A DNA stretch of 64,000 bases from CAIYPG01 sp903864555 (GCA_947474715.1 CANJJT010000001.1:1-64000); one strand, 5' to 3'. Shown: positions 10,137-19,729, counted from the first letter of the stretch. Program-made: numbers and translations. Notes: generated by a model not told the origin, from the sequence alone.

Positions 10137-11219
10137 TTAGGTCATGCGCGCATTCAGTGCTAATTGCACCGTATTGGTCTTGACTCCCCCCTTGACAATG
10201 GCTTTCCCCAGTCCATCGAGTAGAACGAACCTAATATCTCCATCTCGGGACTTTTTGTCGTGACTCATTAAGTCTAAATAGCGCTCATGCGACCACTTGG
10301 GGCCGGTTGAGGGCAATCCGGAATGAATCAGCAATCGCTCGATACGTTTAACCTCTTCTTTCTGCAACAAACCTTCCCGTTGCGAAAGTTCAGCGGCCAT
10401 CATCATGCCTACAGCAACGGCTTCGCCATGAAGCCATACACCAAACCCGAGCCCTGCTTCTATTGCATGACCAAATGTGTGGCCAAAATTCAACCAAGCT
10501 CTTACATCGTTCTCACGCTCGTCCATTGTTACAACTTCTGACTTGATTTCACAACACCGTATCACAGCATATTCAAGCGCTACGGGGTCTCGAGCCAGCA
10601 GTTGATCAATGTGCCCTTCCAGCCAGACAAAGAAGCTTTTATCCCTGATCAGGCCATGTTTGATCACTTCCGCCAATCCAGCCTTGAACTCCCGTTCCGG
10701 CAAGGTGTTAAGCGTGCTCAGGTCGGAAAGAACTAGCTGAGGCTGGTAGAAGGCCCCGATCATGTTCTTCCCACAGGGGTGATTAATGGCGGTTTTGCCT
10801 CCGACAGAGGAATCCACCTGAGCAAGAAGGGTAGTGGGCGCCTGAATGAATGGTGCACCACGCTGCCATGTGGCGGCTGCAAAGCCGGCCATGTCCCCGA
10901 CCACTCCACCGCCTAGCCCGATGATTGTCGTCCGACGCTCGCAATGGTTCTTGATGAGGGAGTCATAAATTAGATTCAATGTTTCCCATGTTTTGTATTC
11001 TTCCCCATCGGGGAGTATCACGGAAACAACTTGTATCCCCTCAACTTCAAGCGCCTTCGTGAAGCCATCCAGATAGAGCGGTGCGATAGTCTGATTTGTG
11101 ACGATAGCCACTCTTTGCTGCGGTATCACTGCGCGAATTAGATCCGCTCTTGCCAGAGACCCACAGCTCACTACGATCGGATAACTACGACTTCCCAATG
11201 CTACTGTGAGAGTCCGCAC
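10137..11219 (-). CDS. aroB: 3-dehydroquinate synthase
   Basis: Second step of the shikimate pathway: NAD- and metal-dependent conversion of DAHP to 3-dehydroquinate. The NAD-binding GGGVVGDMAGF, the substrate-binding SSVGGKTAINHP and the metal-ligand segments EVIKHG and NFGHTFGHAIE are all present. I chose the GTG at 11219..11217 because GGAG lies six bases upstream and the product starts MRTLTVALG like its relatives; an ATG at 11234 would add five residues. Either start overlaps the end of aroK, implying translational coupling with aroK upstream. Confidence 0.95.
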   Translation of the reverse strand: MRTLTVALGSRSYPIVVSCGSLARADLIRAVIPQQRVAIVTNQTIAPLYLDGFTKALEVEGIQVVSVILPDGEEYKTWETLNLIYDSLIKNHCERRTTIIGLGGGVVGDMAGFAAATWQRGAPFIQAPTTLLAQVDSSVGGKTAINHPCGKNMIGAFYQPQLVLSDLSTLNTLPEREFKAGLAEVIKHGLIRDKSFFVWLEGHIDQLLARDPVALEYAVIRCCEIKSEVVTMDERENDVRAWLNFGHTFGHAIEAGLGFGVWLHGEAVAVGMMMAAELSQREGLLQKEEVKRIERLLIHSGLPSTGPKWSHERYLDLMSHDKKSRDGDIRFVLLDGLGKAIVKGGVKTNTVQLALNARMT

Positions 11220-11740
11220 ACTTTCTCCAAGCATGGTAATAGTTCGCCGAGAAGGACCCCCGCGCTCTGGCGTCCGGTTTCAACTACCAAATCTGCCGTT
11301 TCCCGATACAAAGGGTCCCGCCGAGCATATAACTCCTCAAGTCGAGACTTTAGATCACTGCCCTGAAGCAGCGGACGCGTACGGTCATGCCGAGTGCGTC
11401 TCCAGAGTTCGCGCGGTGCAGCATGCAGATAGATTACAAACCCCCTGTTTTTTAAGCACTCCCGATTTTGAGAGTCCAGAATCGCTCCCCCACCTGTGGC
11501 CAGAACAATGTTGCTCATGGCTGTTAGGCGCTCAATCGCCTCCGACTCCCTGCGCCTGAATCCAGTCTCTCCCTCGATTTCAAAGATGATAGGAACACGT
11601 ACGCCTGTTCGAGACTCGACCTCATGGTCACTATCATGGAATGACCTACCCAGTCTGCGTGATAGTGCACGACCGACAGTGGTCTTTCCTGCACCGGGCA
11701 TGCCGACTAGGAAGAAATTATTGGAGGGATTCAGCAGCAA
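11201..11740 (-). CDS. aroK: shikimate kinase
   Basis: Phosphorylates shikimate with ATP to shikimate-3-phosphate. The 179-residue protein has the P-loop GMPGAGKTT at residues 13-21, the shikimate-binding D-S-D and R-R-x-E motifs (SFHDSDHEVE, FRRRESEAI) and the ATGGGA loop that binds substrate. The start is a TTG at 11740..11738, directly ahead of the conserved N-terminus. Its end overlaps aroB. The hairpin at 11772-11792 separates it from pilQ upstream, so aroK-aroB may have its own promoter or depend on read-through from the pil operon. Confidence 0.95.
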   Translation of the reverse strand: MLLNPSNNFFLVGMPGAGKTTVGRALSRRLGRSFHDSDHEVESRTGVRVPIIFEIEGETGFRRRESEAIERLTAMSNIVLATGGGAILDSQNRECLKNRGFVIYLHAAPRELWRRTRHDRTRPLLQGSDLKSRLEELYARRDPLYRETADLVVETGRQSAGVLLGELLPCLEKVCGLSQ

Positions 11741-11771
11741 ATTTTACCGCCCTTGAGCCACACAAATAACA

Positions 11772-11792
11772 AGGGCCGCCTCTGGCGGCCCT
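11772..11792 (-). terminator. hairpin between pilQ and aroK
   Basis: Perfect 9-bp stem (AGGGCCGCC / GGCGGCCCT) with a 3-base TCT loop, 14 bases after the pilQ stop. On the minus strand the stem is followed by TGTTATTTG, a weak T-rich tail. It probably terminates pilMNOPQ transcription partly, allowing some read-through to aroK. Confidence 0.7.
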
Positions 11793-11806
11793 GTGAGACC
11801 CGAGAT

Positions 11807-13927
11807 CTATCGCTGACCAGTGCGATCCTGTACCAGTCTGGGTGTGATGAATACCAACAACTCGGTCTTATTGTCACGTCGGGCCGTGTTTCTGAACAAT
11901 GGACCCACTACTGGAAGATCTCCAAAGAGAGGAACTTTCGTGACTTGATTGTTCGTATCTTGAGTATAGATTCCGCCAATTACCACGGTACCACCGTTCT
12001 CAACGAGCACTTCTGTCTTGACATGCTTGGTGTCAATTGTGACACCCGTACCCAATATCTGGCCCACTGCATCCTTATTGACGTCCAAGGTCATGACAAT
12101 ATTGCCATCTGGCGTAATTTGCGGCTTCACTTTCAAGGCTAAGGACGCCTTACGAAACGAGGTCGATGTCGCACCACTGGAAGTTGCTTGCTGATAAGGG
12201 ATTTCCGTGCCTTGCTCTATCAACGCCTCCACGTTATTCGCTGTCAACACACGCGGGCTTGAGATAATCTTACCCTTACCATCCGCTTCTAGCGCTGTGA
12301 GTTCTAGATTCAGGAATCGGGTGAATGCACTATTGAACAGAATAAATGAGAATTGACCCGGACTGAATCCACCCACACCGGCAGCAGGTAGGTTCACAAA
12401 CTGCCCGTCAGGTGTGAGAGCCGGCACCCCCGCCTGAAACTGAGTTGCACCATCAATACTGGTAGTTCTCTGTGCAGTGTTACCTAGACCCGCGCCAAAT
12501 TGATACCGCAGATCTTTATCTCCCAGTACACGGCCACCACCCGGCCGGTTGTCGTTGTAGCCGAACCGCACTCCCAAATTCTTGCTAAATGTATCGTTCG
12601 CCTCAACGATTCTGGCTTCGATCAGCACCTGCTGTACCGGAATGTCTATCTGGCCAACCAGGCGTCGTACATCCTCAAGACGTGTCGGGACGTCCTGAAC
12701 GAAAACTGTGTTGGTTCGCGCATCAATCACAGCACTTCCACGTTTGGAAAGAATTCTCTGTGTACTGTCGCTGACAAGCTTCACAAAATCAGCTGCTTTG
12801 GCATAATTCAAACGGAAACTTTCCGTCCGCAAAGGCTCCAGCTCCCCGATCTGCTGTAGAGCTTCGAGATTTAGTTTCTCCTTAGTGGCCAGTTCGTCAC
12901 GTGGTGCGATCCAGATTACGTTACCGTTTTTTCGCATGTCTAGACCCCGCGTCTGGAGTATCAGGTCCAGAGCCTGGTCCCACGGAACATCCTTAAGACG
13001 CAGGGTCAGGTTTCCGCCAACTGTGTCACTTGTAATGATGTTGAGATCCGTAAAGTCGGCTATCACGTTCAGTACGCTGCGAACCTCGACATTCTGGAAA
13101 TTCAAGGAAAGCTTCTCTCCCGAGTACCCCGGACGGCTTCCCTGAACGAGCTTATTTGGATCAACCGTGATTGCCTTTACCTCAACAACAAATTGATTAT
13201 CCGTCTGATATGCATTGTGTTCCCACAGCCCCTTCGGTTCAATAACAATACGAACATTCTCCCCCTGTGGGAAAGCACTTACCGTCTGTACTGGGGTTGC
13301 GAAATCGACTACGTCAAAGCGCTTCTTCAGATTTTCTGGAAGTTGCGTCTTTAGCATCTCAATGATCAGCGACTGTCCTTGCTGGCGAATGTCGATTCCT
13401 GTAGCGGCATCGGACAAATCAACAACTATCCTGCCTTCACCCTGCCGTCCGCGTCGGAAAACAATGTCCTTCACAGCGTGCCGCACGTCGGCGCGGCCTT
13501 CAGCAAAGCGTCCTGCTCCAGCCGCAGTAGCGGAGGGGGCTGCAAACGCTATTGACAGCACCTTTCCGTCGAGGCGCGTCTCGTACTGCATCATGTTGCG
13601 AAGATTAAGCACCATTCGGGTCCGGTCACCTACCTGAACGAGATTCATGGACCGCAATTCGCCCTCACCTATCTCCTGCGAGGTTCGACCAAGATTATTG
13701 CTGGTACGCGGAAAGTCAAAAGCAATTCGAGCTGGATTGGCCACAGTGAAATTTGCCGGAAGTGCACTCAAAGTATCCTTGAGAGTTATCTGTATCACCA
13801 TTCGGCCGGCTTGCTGACCAACGTTGAACGCCTCGATACTGTTCTGCGCAAGCGTAAATGGACTAGCCAACAATGCAAAAATGGCCGCCACTATGCGCGT
13901 AAACTGTCCACAATCTGAGATGTTCAT
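11807..13927 (-). CDS. pilQ: type IV pilus secretin
   Basis: Outer-membrane channel through which the type IV pilus exits. The 706-residue protein starts with a signal peptide (cleavage near FTLAQNS, about residue 28). Two AMIN-type peptidoglycan-binding regions follow in the first ~250 residues. The secretin STN/N0 domain is near 290-350 and the N1 domain with TNTVFVQDVPTRLEDV near 410-430. The C-terminal secretin barrel ends with GGIYTQDTNN, VPLFGDLPVVGPLF and LLVFITPRLV. It is last in pilM-N-O-P-Q, and its ATG overlaps the pilP stop by four bases. Confidence 0.96.
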   Translation of the reverse strand: MNISDCGQFTRIVAAIFALLASPFTLAQNSIEAFNVGQQAGRMVIQITLKDTLSALPANFTVANPARIAFDFPRTSNNLGRTSQEIGEGELRSMNLVQVGDRTRMVLNLRNMMQYETRLDGKVLSIAFAAPSATAAGAGRFAEGRADVRHAVKDIVFRRGRQGEGRIVVDLSDAATGIDIRQQGQSLIIEMLKTQLPENLKKRFDVVDFATPVQTVSAFPQGENVRIVIEPKGLWEHNAYQTDNQFVVEVKAITVDPNKLVQGSRPGYSGEKLSLNFQNVEVRSVLNVIADFTDLNIITSDTVGGNLTLRLKDVPWDQALDLILQTRGLDMRKNGNVIWIAPRDELATKEKLNLEALQQIGELEPLRTESFRLNYAKAADFVKLVSDSTQRILSKRGSAVIDARTNTVFVQDVPTRLEDVRRLVGQIDIPVQQVLIEARIVEANDTFSKNLGVRFGYNDNRPGGGRVLGDKDLRYQFGAGLGNTAQRTTSIDGATQFQAGVPALTPDGQFVNLPAAGVGGFSPGQFSFILFNSAFTRFLNLELTALEADGKGKIISSPRVLTANNVEALIEQGTEIPYQQATSSGATSTSFRKASLALKVKPQITPDGNIVMTLDVNKDAVGQILGTGVTIDTKHVKTEVLVENGGTVVIGGIYTQDTNNQVTKVPLFGDLPVVGPLFRNTARRDNKTELLVFITPRLVQDRTGQR

Positions 13928-14451
13928 CTGCCCCCTCCTACTTCCATTAACTGAAGCACACTCTGGCGCTCTGCCCAGTCGCCAGCAGCATCCTGTACCA
14001 ATTCTCGCAACTGAATCTGGTTGTCCGAAATGGCGGTGATCAAACCGAAATTTTGGCCAAGGTAGTTACCTACCTTGATCCGGTAAAGATTAGCGTCTGC
14101 TTTTACGAGTGCAAAGGTTAACTTGCTCTGTTGAAGCACTCCGACCATTGCCAGAGATTCCAGCGGAAATGATTCAAGAGGCTCCTTTGGGCGAGCCAAG
14201 TCCGGCTTCAGCCCCCCGCTCCCGGTAGACGCTTTGGTGACCAGCTCTATCTTCGCGGGCCCAAAGGGATCAGGCATATCAAATGCCGCATATGGAACCG
14301 GCTCATAGGGCTTCACAACGGGTAATGGATCTATCTTTCCGCGGAGATCTTTTGCAAGAACATTCAGTTCCTGCTTCAGATCACTATGCTCTTCTCCGCT
14401 ACATGCACTGAGCAGAGCGGCACCAATCAATGGAATAAGAAATCGCATCAT
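13924..14451 (-). CDS. pilP: type IV pilus assembly lipoprotein PilP
   Basis: Inner-membrane lipoprotein that links the PilN-PilO complex to the secretin PilQ across the periplasm. The 175-residue protein opens with a lipoprotein signal peptide; LLSAC places the lipidated cysteine at residue 17. The C-terminal domain carries the beta-sandwich pattern typical of PilP (ESFPLESLAMVGVLQ, then VGNYLGQNFG). Two adjacent ATG codons could start it. It begins two bases after pilO and overlaps pilQ by four. Confidence 0.93.
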   Translation of the reverse strand: MMRFLIPLIGAALLSACSGEEHSDLKQELNVLAKDLRGKIDPLPVVKPYEPVPYAAFDMPDPFGPAKIELVTKASTGSGGLKPDLARPKEPLESFPLESLAMVGVLQQSKLTFALVKADANLYRIKVGNYLGQNFGLITAISDNQIQLRELVQDAAGDWAERQSVLQLMEVGGGR

Positions 14452-14453
14452 GA

Positions 14454-15089
14454 CTATTTCTTGCCCTTGGTAACCTTGGATGCAGCTTTGCGCTGCGATG
14501 CAACTTCCTCATCATCAAGGTAACGGAATGTTTTTGCCACTGCCTCCATACTGATCCCGTCTTTCGAAGACGCCAACGACAGATCATTCAAGGTCACAAT
14601 CCGTGAGAGCTGTCCTATGTCACTCGCGAACTGCCCGATATCGTGGTAACTACCCATCACCTTCAATTGAATCGGCAGTTCGGCATAAAAGTCCCGTAGC
14701 GTTTCCTGAGGTGCTGGCTTGAACAGATCAAACTGCAGGCCTCGTCCCAACCCAGCCTGGTTTATATCAACCAACAAGGCATCCATCTGCGATCTATTTG
14801 GCAATTGCTTGAGCAAGGTCCCGAAGGAACTGTCAATTTCACGTAATTGCTGTCGGTGGAGGTCAAGATTGACAGCCTGCTGCTTCTTCTTTACGAAATC
14901 ATCCTTGAGTCGCTGCTCTTCTGCCCGACCCGAATCGAGCTCTTCCAGTTGTCCCTGCCAATCCACAAAGTAAGCGCCGGTCAGGATGGCCACAAACAGG
15001 CCCAGCAAGGCCAATGCTTTAGGCAGTGGCGGCCATGCCCCTGGATCCTTGGGATTGAGATTTTTAAACTGTTCTACGAGCTGGTTCAT
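14454..15089 (-). CDS. pilO: type IV pilus inner-membrane protein PilO
   Basis: Bitopic membrane protein that dimerises with PilN and anchors PilP in the pilus alignment subcomplex. The 211 residues contain one transmembrane helix at about 25-43, a coiled-coil stretch (about 50-105, rich in E, L, K, Q) and a periplasmic ferredoxin-like domain with the MGSYHDIGQFASDI segment typical of PilO. A lysine-rich tail ends the protein. It starts 12 bases after pilN and ends two bases before pilP. Confidence 0.93.
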   Translation of the reverse strand: MNQLVEQFKNLNPKDPGAWPPLPKALALLGLFVAILTGAYFVDWQGQLEELDSGRAEEQRLKDDFVKKKQQAVNLDLHRQQLREIDSSFGTLLKQLPNRSQMDALLVDINQAGLGRGLQFDLFKPAPQETLRDFYAELPIQLKVMGSYHDIGQFASDIGQLSRIVTLNDLSLASSKDGISMEAVAKTFRYLDDEEVASQRKAASKVTKGKK

Positions 15090-15101
15090 CAGAGAAATCC
15101 A

Positions 15102-15695
15102 TCAGCCTTTCTTTGCAGCAGCTGGAGCTCCAGGTTTGGCAGCTTCGTCGCTCTGCTGACGCTTCAGGCTCAGGTTCATAGTGAATTCCGCTACACGCTT
15201 GTTGTTGACGGCTGCCGCCTTGATCTCTACCAGATCAGGATTCTCAAGATAGGGGGATGAGGCAATATTGCGCATGAGGGTGGAAACCCTCGCATTAGAC
15301 TGCGCATAGCCGACAATGTTTACGCGAGTACCCTGTTGCTTGACAGTCCGCAGGTACACTCCGTCAGGTACTTGGCGAACTAGTTGCTCAAGAAGGTAGA
15401 CCGACTGCGCACGATCCGATTGAAGCCGTTCAATAACCTGCTTTCTGGCCAGAAGCGCGGCTATCTCTTCTTTAAGCTTCTTGATTTCATCAATCTCCTT
15501 ATCCAAACGGGCGTTTTCCTTTTTCAGAAATCCGTTCCGATCAGTTTGTACTGCAATGTAACCAGCAATGATGCCGTGCACCAGAATAACCAAGCCGGCA
15601 GCGAGCGCTGCAACTGCTCCAGCAATGATGGCGAGATGCTTGCGCTGCGCCTTACGACGCTCCTCGCGATGAGGCAATAGGTTGATACGAATCAT
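15102..15695 (-). CDS. pilN: type IV pilus inner-membrane protein PilN
   Basis: Partner of PilM and PilO. The first residues MIRINLLPHRE are the conserved cytoplasmic segment that docks into PilM. One membrane helix follows at about 22-45, then a coiled coil and a periplasmic domain with the YLRTVKQQGTRVNIVGYAQS core of the family. 197 residues with an alanine/lysine-rich end. The start ATG overlaps the pilM stop (ATGA). Confidence 0.94.
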   Translation of the reverse strand: MIRINLLPHREERRKAQRKHLAIIAGAVAALAAGLVILVHGIIAGYIAVQTDRNGFLKKENARLDKEIDEIKKLKEEIAALLARKQVIERLQSDRAQSVYLLEQLVRQVPDGVYLRTVKQQGTRVNIVGYAQSNARVSTLMRNIASSPYLENPDLVEIKAAAVNNKRVAEFTMNLSLKRQQSDEAAKPGAPAAAKKG

Positions 15696-16771
15696 GGGTC
15701 AAACCTTCGCATTGCCAATCCGCACGCGATCATCAACGAAGGTGCGTCCGACACCAGTCTTTTGAGCTGGATACGCGGGGAAATCGACATGTTCGCAAAT
15801 GGATTTGCAACAACCGTATTAACCTGCGTACGAGTAGAAACCACGTCATCCAGTCCGGGGATCACAGCAGAACCACCGGTAAGGAGAATGTGATCAACGG
15901 TGTTGTAGGGGGTTGAAGTGAAGAAAAACTGCATGGCACGCTGAATTTCCAATGCCACGTTCTCCATGAATGGCCGCAACACTTCCGACTCGTAGTTTTC
16001 CGGCAATCCTCCTGATCGTTTTGCAGCCTCTGCCTCTTCTTGGCTCATGCCATATTGGCGCATGATGTCTTGGGTTAGCTGTGCCCCGCCAAACGGCTGT
16101 TCCCTTGTGTAAATTTGCTGGTCGTTGCGCAACACCGTGATGTTCATGAGATTAGCGCCGATATCAACCAGCACAACGTTCTGATCCAGGCCGTCATTGG
16201 GAAACTGGACTTTGATCAAATCAAATGCCGTCTGGACTGCATAAGCCTCGACGTCCATACAAACCGCTTTTAGCCCGGAAGCTTGAGCAACTGCCACTCT
16301 GTCCTCCACCTTTTCCTTGCGAGAAGCAGCAATCAGGACTTCAACTTCCTCCGGACTGGACGGCGACGGGCCCACAACCTGAAAGTCGAGATTCACTTCT
16401 TCCAAGGCAAATGGAATGTACTGGTTGGCTTCACTTTCTACCTGGACCTCAAGCTCTTCTTCACGTAATCCGGCCGGCACAATTATTTTCTTTGTAATCA
16501 CGGCTGCCGTTGGTATCGCCATGGCAACATTCTTGGTGCGCGTTGCCAGCTTCTTCCAAGCTCTCTGTACCGTTTCCACCACAACTTCCAGATTGGCAAT
16601 ATTGCCATCCAGCGTTGCATCTTTGGGCAACGGCTCAATCACATAGCGCTCAACGCGAATCACCCCCTTGCCGGCATCGACCATCTCCACCATCTTGATC
16701 GAGGAGGAACTGATGTCCATGCCAAACAGTGGCGGCGTTTTGGGCTTGAAGATGTCCAAGTTAAGGGCCAA
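15692..16771 (-). CDS. pilM: type IV pilus assembly ATPase-like protein PilM
   Basis: Cytoplasmic actin/FtsA-like protein that binds ATP and the PilN N-terminus. The 359 residues show the phosphate-1 motif FGMDISSSSIKMVEM near residue 16, phosphate-2 VVLVDIGANLMNITV near 200 and an adenosine motif HILLTGGSAVIPG near 300. The start appears to be TTG at 16771..16769; an AGGGAA stretch lies upstream. First gene of the pil cluster, divergent from the PBP1a gene. Confidence 0.94.
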   Translation of the reverse strand: MALNLDIFKPKTPPLFGMDISSSSIKMVEMVDAGKGVIRVERYVIEPLPKDATLDGNIANLEVVVETVQRAWKKLATRTKNVAMAIPTAAVITKKIIVPAGLREEELEVQVESEANQYIPFALEEVNLDFQVVGPSPSSPEEVEVLIAASRKEKVEDRVAVAQASGLKAVCMDVEAYAVQTAFDLIKVQFPNDGLDQNVVLVDIGANLMNITVLRNDQQIYTREQPFGGAQLTQDIMRQYGMSQEEAEAAKRSGGLPENYESEVLRPFMENVALEIQRAMQFFFTSTPYNTVDHILLTGGSAVIPGLDDVVSTRTQVNTVVANPFANMSISPRIQLKRLVSDAPSLMIACGLAMRRFDP

Positions 16772-16794
16772 ACCTAAATTCCCTTCCGGAAAGG

Positions 16795-16850
16795 CAGCTT
16801 ACGCGTAAAAAGTATAATCCACGTTAAATCCTAGCAACAACTACCCAGTC
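16795..16850 (-). promoter_or_regulatory. candidate promoter of pilMNOPQ
   Basis: Minus-strand TATACT at 16814..16809 resembles a sigma-70 -10 box. TTGTTG lies 18 bases upstream of it as a weak -35. It is about 40 bases ahead of the pilM start. Confidence 0.35.
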
Positions 16851-16884
16851 TGTAAAGCAATTCTTGCCCCAGCTCATCAGGGCA

Positions 16885-16943
16885 GGCGGCTTTCTGGCGG
16901 ACACCTTACCCTATAATCAAATCCTTTTAAGGTAGCTCCCTAA
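16885..16943 (+). promoter_or_regulatory. candidate promoter of the PBP1a gene
   Basis: A perfect TATAAT is at 16912-16917, with only a weak -35 (TTTCTG-like) about 15 bases upstream. The start codon is 26 bases downstream of the -10 and GGTAG in front of it may serve as ribosome site. Confidence 0.5.
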
Positions 16944-19238
16944 ATGCCCCTTCGCTGGCTTGCCTTCCCGGCACTGGTACTTGCCGGGCTGGTTCTGATG
17001 GGTTTGGCCGTGGCAGGTTTTGCGGTCTTGATCGCCTATCCCCAGCTTCCGTCCATCGACGCACTCAGTGACTATCAGCCTAAAGTCCCCCTAAGAATCT
17101 ACACCGCAGACGGTGCCCTGATTGGCGAGTTCGGCGAGGAACGACGGTCCGTCGTACGCATCAATGCGGTACCACTTCTTCTAAAGCACGCCATCATAGC
17201 CGCCGAAGATGAGCGTTTTTACGCGCATTCTGGCGTTGATTACCTTGGTGTCCTGAGGGCGGCCTATTCAAATGTCATCGCTGGCGGCACCAGGCAGGGA
17301 GCCTCCACCATCACCATGCAGGTGGCAAGGAATTTTTTCCTCTCTTCTGAACGGACAATGACTAGAAAGCTGTATGAAGCACTTCTGGCTTTCCGGATAG
17401 AAGCAAGCCTCAGCAAGGACCAGATTCTCGAGATCTACATCAACCAGATCTACCTCGGACAACGTGCGTATGGCTTTGCAGCCGCGGCTCAGACCTATTT
17501 TGGGAAAACCCTGCCCCAAATATCGGCTGCAGAAGCCGCGATGCTGGCAGGCCTTCCGAAAGCCCCCTCGGCATACAATCCGGTTGTCAATCCCAAGCGG
17601 GCAAAGCAACGTCAGCTATATGTGCTTCGTCGAATGCATGAGCTCGGCTATCTTGACAGCGGCGGACTCACCGAGGCGCAGAAATCTCAACTCACCGTCA
17701 AACACGAGCGCAATGATTATGCCGTCCATGCCGAATTCGTGGCCGAGATGGTGCGCCAAATGCTGTTTGAGCGCTATCCCAACGAAGTGTACTCAAAAGG
17801 ATTCCGCGTCTATACAACCATCATGAAGGCCGATCAGGAGGCAGCCTATGACGCGGTAAGAAAGGGACTGCTCGCCTATGACAGACGTCACGGCTACCGT
17901 GGTCCGGAAGCATATGTCGAACTGAAAAGCGATGGCGACGAAGCTTATGAGGACGCACTCTCTGATTTTAGTGATAGCGATGACATCTACGCAGCTTTGG
18001 TAGTCGAAGCAAGCAGCAGGCAAATCAAACTTGCCCGCAGAGGCGGCGAAGTGCTGACGATAGCCGGCGAGGGACTCAAATTCGTGGCTCGTTCCCTGGA
18101 TGACAAGGCGGTGCCCAACAAGCGCATCCGGAGGGGCTCAATCATTCGGATCATGAAGGATGAAAAGTCCCTTTGGCAGATTGTGCAGTTGCCTGAACCG
18201 GAATCGGCTTTCATTTCAGTCAGCCCCCAGGATGGCGCAATCCGGGCGCTCGTGGGCGGATTCGACTTCAATCGAAACAAGTACAACCATGTAACCCAAG
18301 CTTGGCGCCAGCCTGGTTCAGGATTCAAGCCGTTTATCTACTCTGCAGCTATCGAAAAGGGTTTCACCCCAGCCACCATAGTCAACGACGCACCAGTAGT
18401 GGTTGACCCTTTCCTGACGGGTGGGCAAGTCTGGGAACCGAAGAACTACGATGGCAAGTACGAAGGGCCGATGCAACTAAGAACAGGCTTGGCCAAATCG
18501 AAGAACATGATTTCAATCCGGGTACTTCAGTCGATTGGCACCCAGTATGCTCAGGACTACGTAAAGCGATTCGGATTTGATGCAGACAAACATCCACCAT
18601 ACCTGACCATGGCACTCGGCGCTGGTTCGGTCACCATCTGGCAGATGGCCCGCGCATACGCGATATTTGCAAATGGCGGATTCAAGATAGAACCCTACGT
18701 GGTGGCAAAGATAGTTGATGATCGCGGCAATCTGCTGGCTCAAGCCAAGCCGCAACAGGCAGGTAATGAGGAGCTGAGGGTAATAGACGCACGGAATGCG
18801 TTTCTTATGGACAATATGATGCGTGATGTTGTCCGCTATGGAACTGCGGCCAGAGCCTCCTCCCTGGGCCGCCAGGATCTTGCAGGGAAAACCGGCACCA
18901 CCAATGATTTTGTTGACGCCTGGTTCAATGGCTATTCGCCGAAACTGGTGGGTGTAGCCTGGGTGGGATTTGATCAGCCGAGAAAGCTCGGCAACGGGGA
19001 AACCGGCGGAACAACATCCCTTCCAATCTGGTTAGGGTACATGTCCAAAGCCCTTAAGGAGTTCCCCGAGGAACCGAAATCGGTTCCTGAGGGCATTGTC
19101 AGCGTAAAGGTCAATGAAGCCGGTCAGCAATCTGCCAACGGCCGCCCCGAATTCTTCCTCAAAGAGAGCCTGCCTCCGGAATCAAGTGCAACAGACACTT
19201 CCAAAGGCGCGGAGGAAGTGCGCAATCAGCTTTATTGA
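16944..19238 (+). CDS. mrcA: penicillin-binding protein 1A (class A bifunctional)
   Basis: Polymerises lipid II and cross-links the glycan strands. The 764-residue protein has an N-terminal membrane anchor (about 8-31) and a family 51 glycosyltransferase domain with catalytic Glu88 in EDERFYAHSG. An OB-like insert follows at about 330-420. In the transpeptidase domain the nucleophile serine is in GSGFK (about residue 458), the SxN motif in SKNMIS (about 515) and KTGT near 648. It is divergent from pilM, as in many betaproteobacteria, and its last seven bases overlap the convergent cyaY gene. Confidence 0.96.
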   Translation: MPLRWLAFPALVLAGLVLMGLAVAGFAVLIAYPQLPSIDALSDYQPKVPLRIYTADGALIGEFGEERRSVVRINAVPLLLKHAIIAAEDERFYAHSGVDYLGVLRAAYSNVIAGGTRQGASTITMQVARNFFLSSERTMTRKLYEALLAFRIEASLSKDQILEIYINQIYLGQRAYGFAAAAQTYFGKTLPQISAAEAAMLAGLPKAPSAYNPVVNPKRAKQRQLYVLRRMHELGYLDSGGLTEAQKSQLTVKHERNDYAVHAEFVAEMVRQMLFERYPNEVYSKGFRVYTTIMKADQEAAYDAVRKGLLAYDRRHGYRGPEAYVELKSDGDEAYEDALSDFSDSDDIYAALVVEASSRQIKLARRGGEVLTIAGEGLKFVARSLDDKAVPNKRIRRGSIIRIMKDEKSLWQIVQLPEPESAFISVSPQDGAIRALVGGFDFNRNKYNHVTQAWRQPGSGFKPFIYSAAIEKGFTPATIVNDAPVVVDPFLTGGQVWEPKNYDGKYEGPMQLRTGLAKSKNMISIRVLQSIGTQYAQDYVKRFGFDADKHPPYLTMALGAGSVTIWQMARAYAIFANGGFKIEPYVVAKIVDDRGNLLAQAKPQQAGNEELRVIDARNAFLMDNMMRDVVRYGTAARASSLGRQDLAGKTGTTNDFVDAWFNGYSPKLVGVAWVGFDQPRKLGNGETGGTTSLPIWLGYMSKALKEFPEEPKSVPEGIVSVKVNEAGQQSANGRPEFFLKESLPPESSATDTSKGAEEVRNQLY

Positions 19239-19555
19239 CGTTGGTCCCGAAGGTCCACGCAAATACCACACTGCTCACTCAGGCAGCGGGACAACCGGTC
19301 GACAAGTCCCTCCCCGCTGCGGGTGTTGATCCAAGTTTCGCCGGACCGGCGAAAATGATATCCGCCAGACTTCGCTGCGACCCAGATCTCACCGGCCGAT
19401 GAATTCCGATTGATGATGATTTTCGAACCATCTGTGAGGGTTATCTCCAGGACTCCATCTCCTTTTTGGTCCACGTCACAATCCAGATCACAGGAATCCA
19501 TTGCAATGACGAGGCCTTCCAGCGCTTCGGTTGCAAGTCGCTCGAAATCGCTCAT
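19232..19555 (-). CDS. cyaY: iron donor protein CyaY (frataxin homologue)
   Basis: Bacterial frataxin, which binds iron and modulates IscS-driven Fe-S cluster assembly. From the ATG at 19555 it has 107 residues starting MSDFERLATEAL. The acidic first helix and the first strand (DSCDLDCDVDQKGDGVLEI) and the sheet residues IIINRNSSAGEIWVA and YHF are typical. An in-frame start at 19588 would add 11 residues unlike the family. It converges on the PBP1a gene, with stops overlapping, and is divergent from lptM. Confidence 0.92.
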   Translation of the reverse strand: MSDFERLATEALEGLVIAMDSCDLDCDVDQKGDGVLEITLTDGSKIIINRNSSAGEIWVAAKSGGYHFRRSGETWINTRSGEGLVDRLSRCLSEQCGICVDLRDQRQ

Positions 19556-19594
19556 GCCCGTGCTACCATCGCGAAAATTTCGGAACACTTAACG

Positions 19595-19729
19595 ATGTTG
19601 CGCATAGTCAGCCTGATACTCTCGGTAATGTTGCTTTCGGCATGTGGAAACAAGGGGGCACTGTACCTTCCCGCAAAGCCTGCAAACGATACCCGCCCTG
19701 GACAGAATCAACAAGTACCGCCGCAATGA
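19595..19729 (+). CDS. lptM: small lipoprotein LptM (YifL-like)
   Basis: A 44-residue lipoprotein; LLSACGNKG puts the acylated cysteine at residue 17, followed by the G-x-K-G-x-L-Y-x-P pattern (GNKGALYLPAKP) typical of the family. In Escherichia coli LptM helps the LptDE lipopolysaccharide translocon mature; I infer the same role. Its TGA overlaps the lysA ATG (ATGA), so the two are translationally coupled. It sits between cyaY and lysA, the usual betaproteobacterial and gammaproteobacterial context. Confidence 0.88.
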   Translation: MLRIVSLILSVMLLSACGNKGALYLPAKPANDTRPGQNQQVPPQ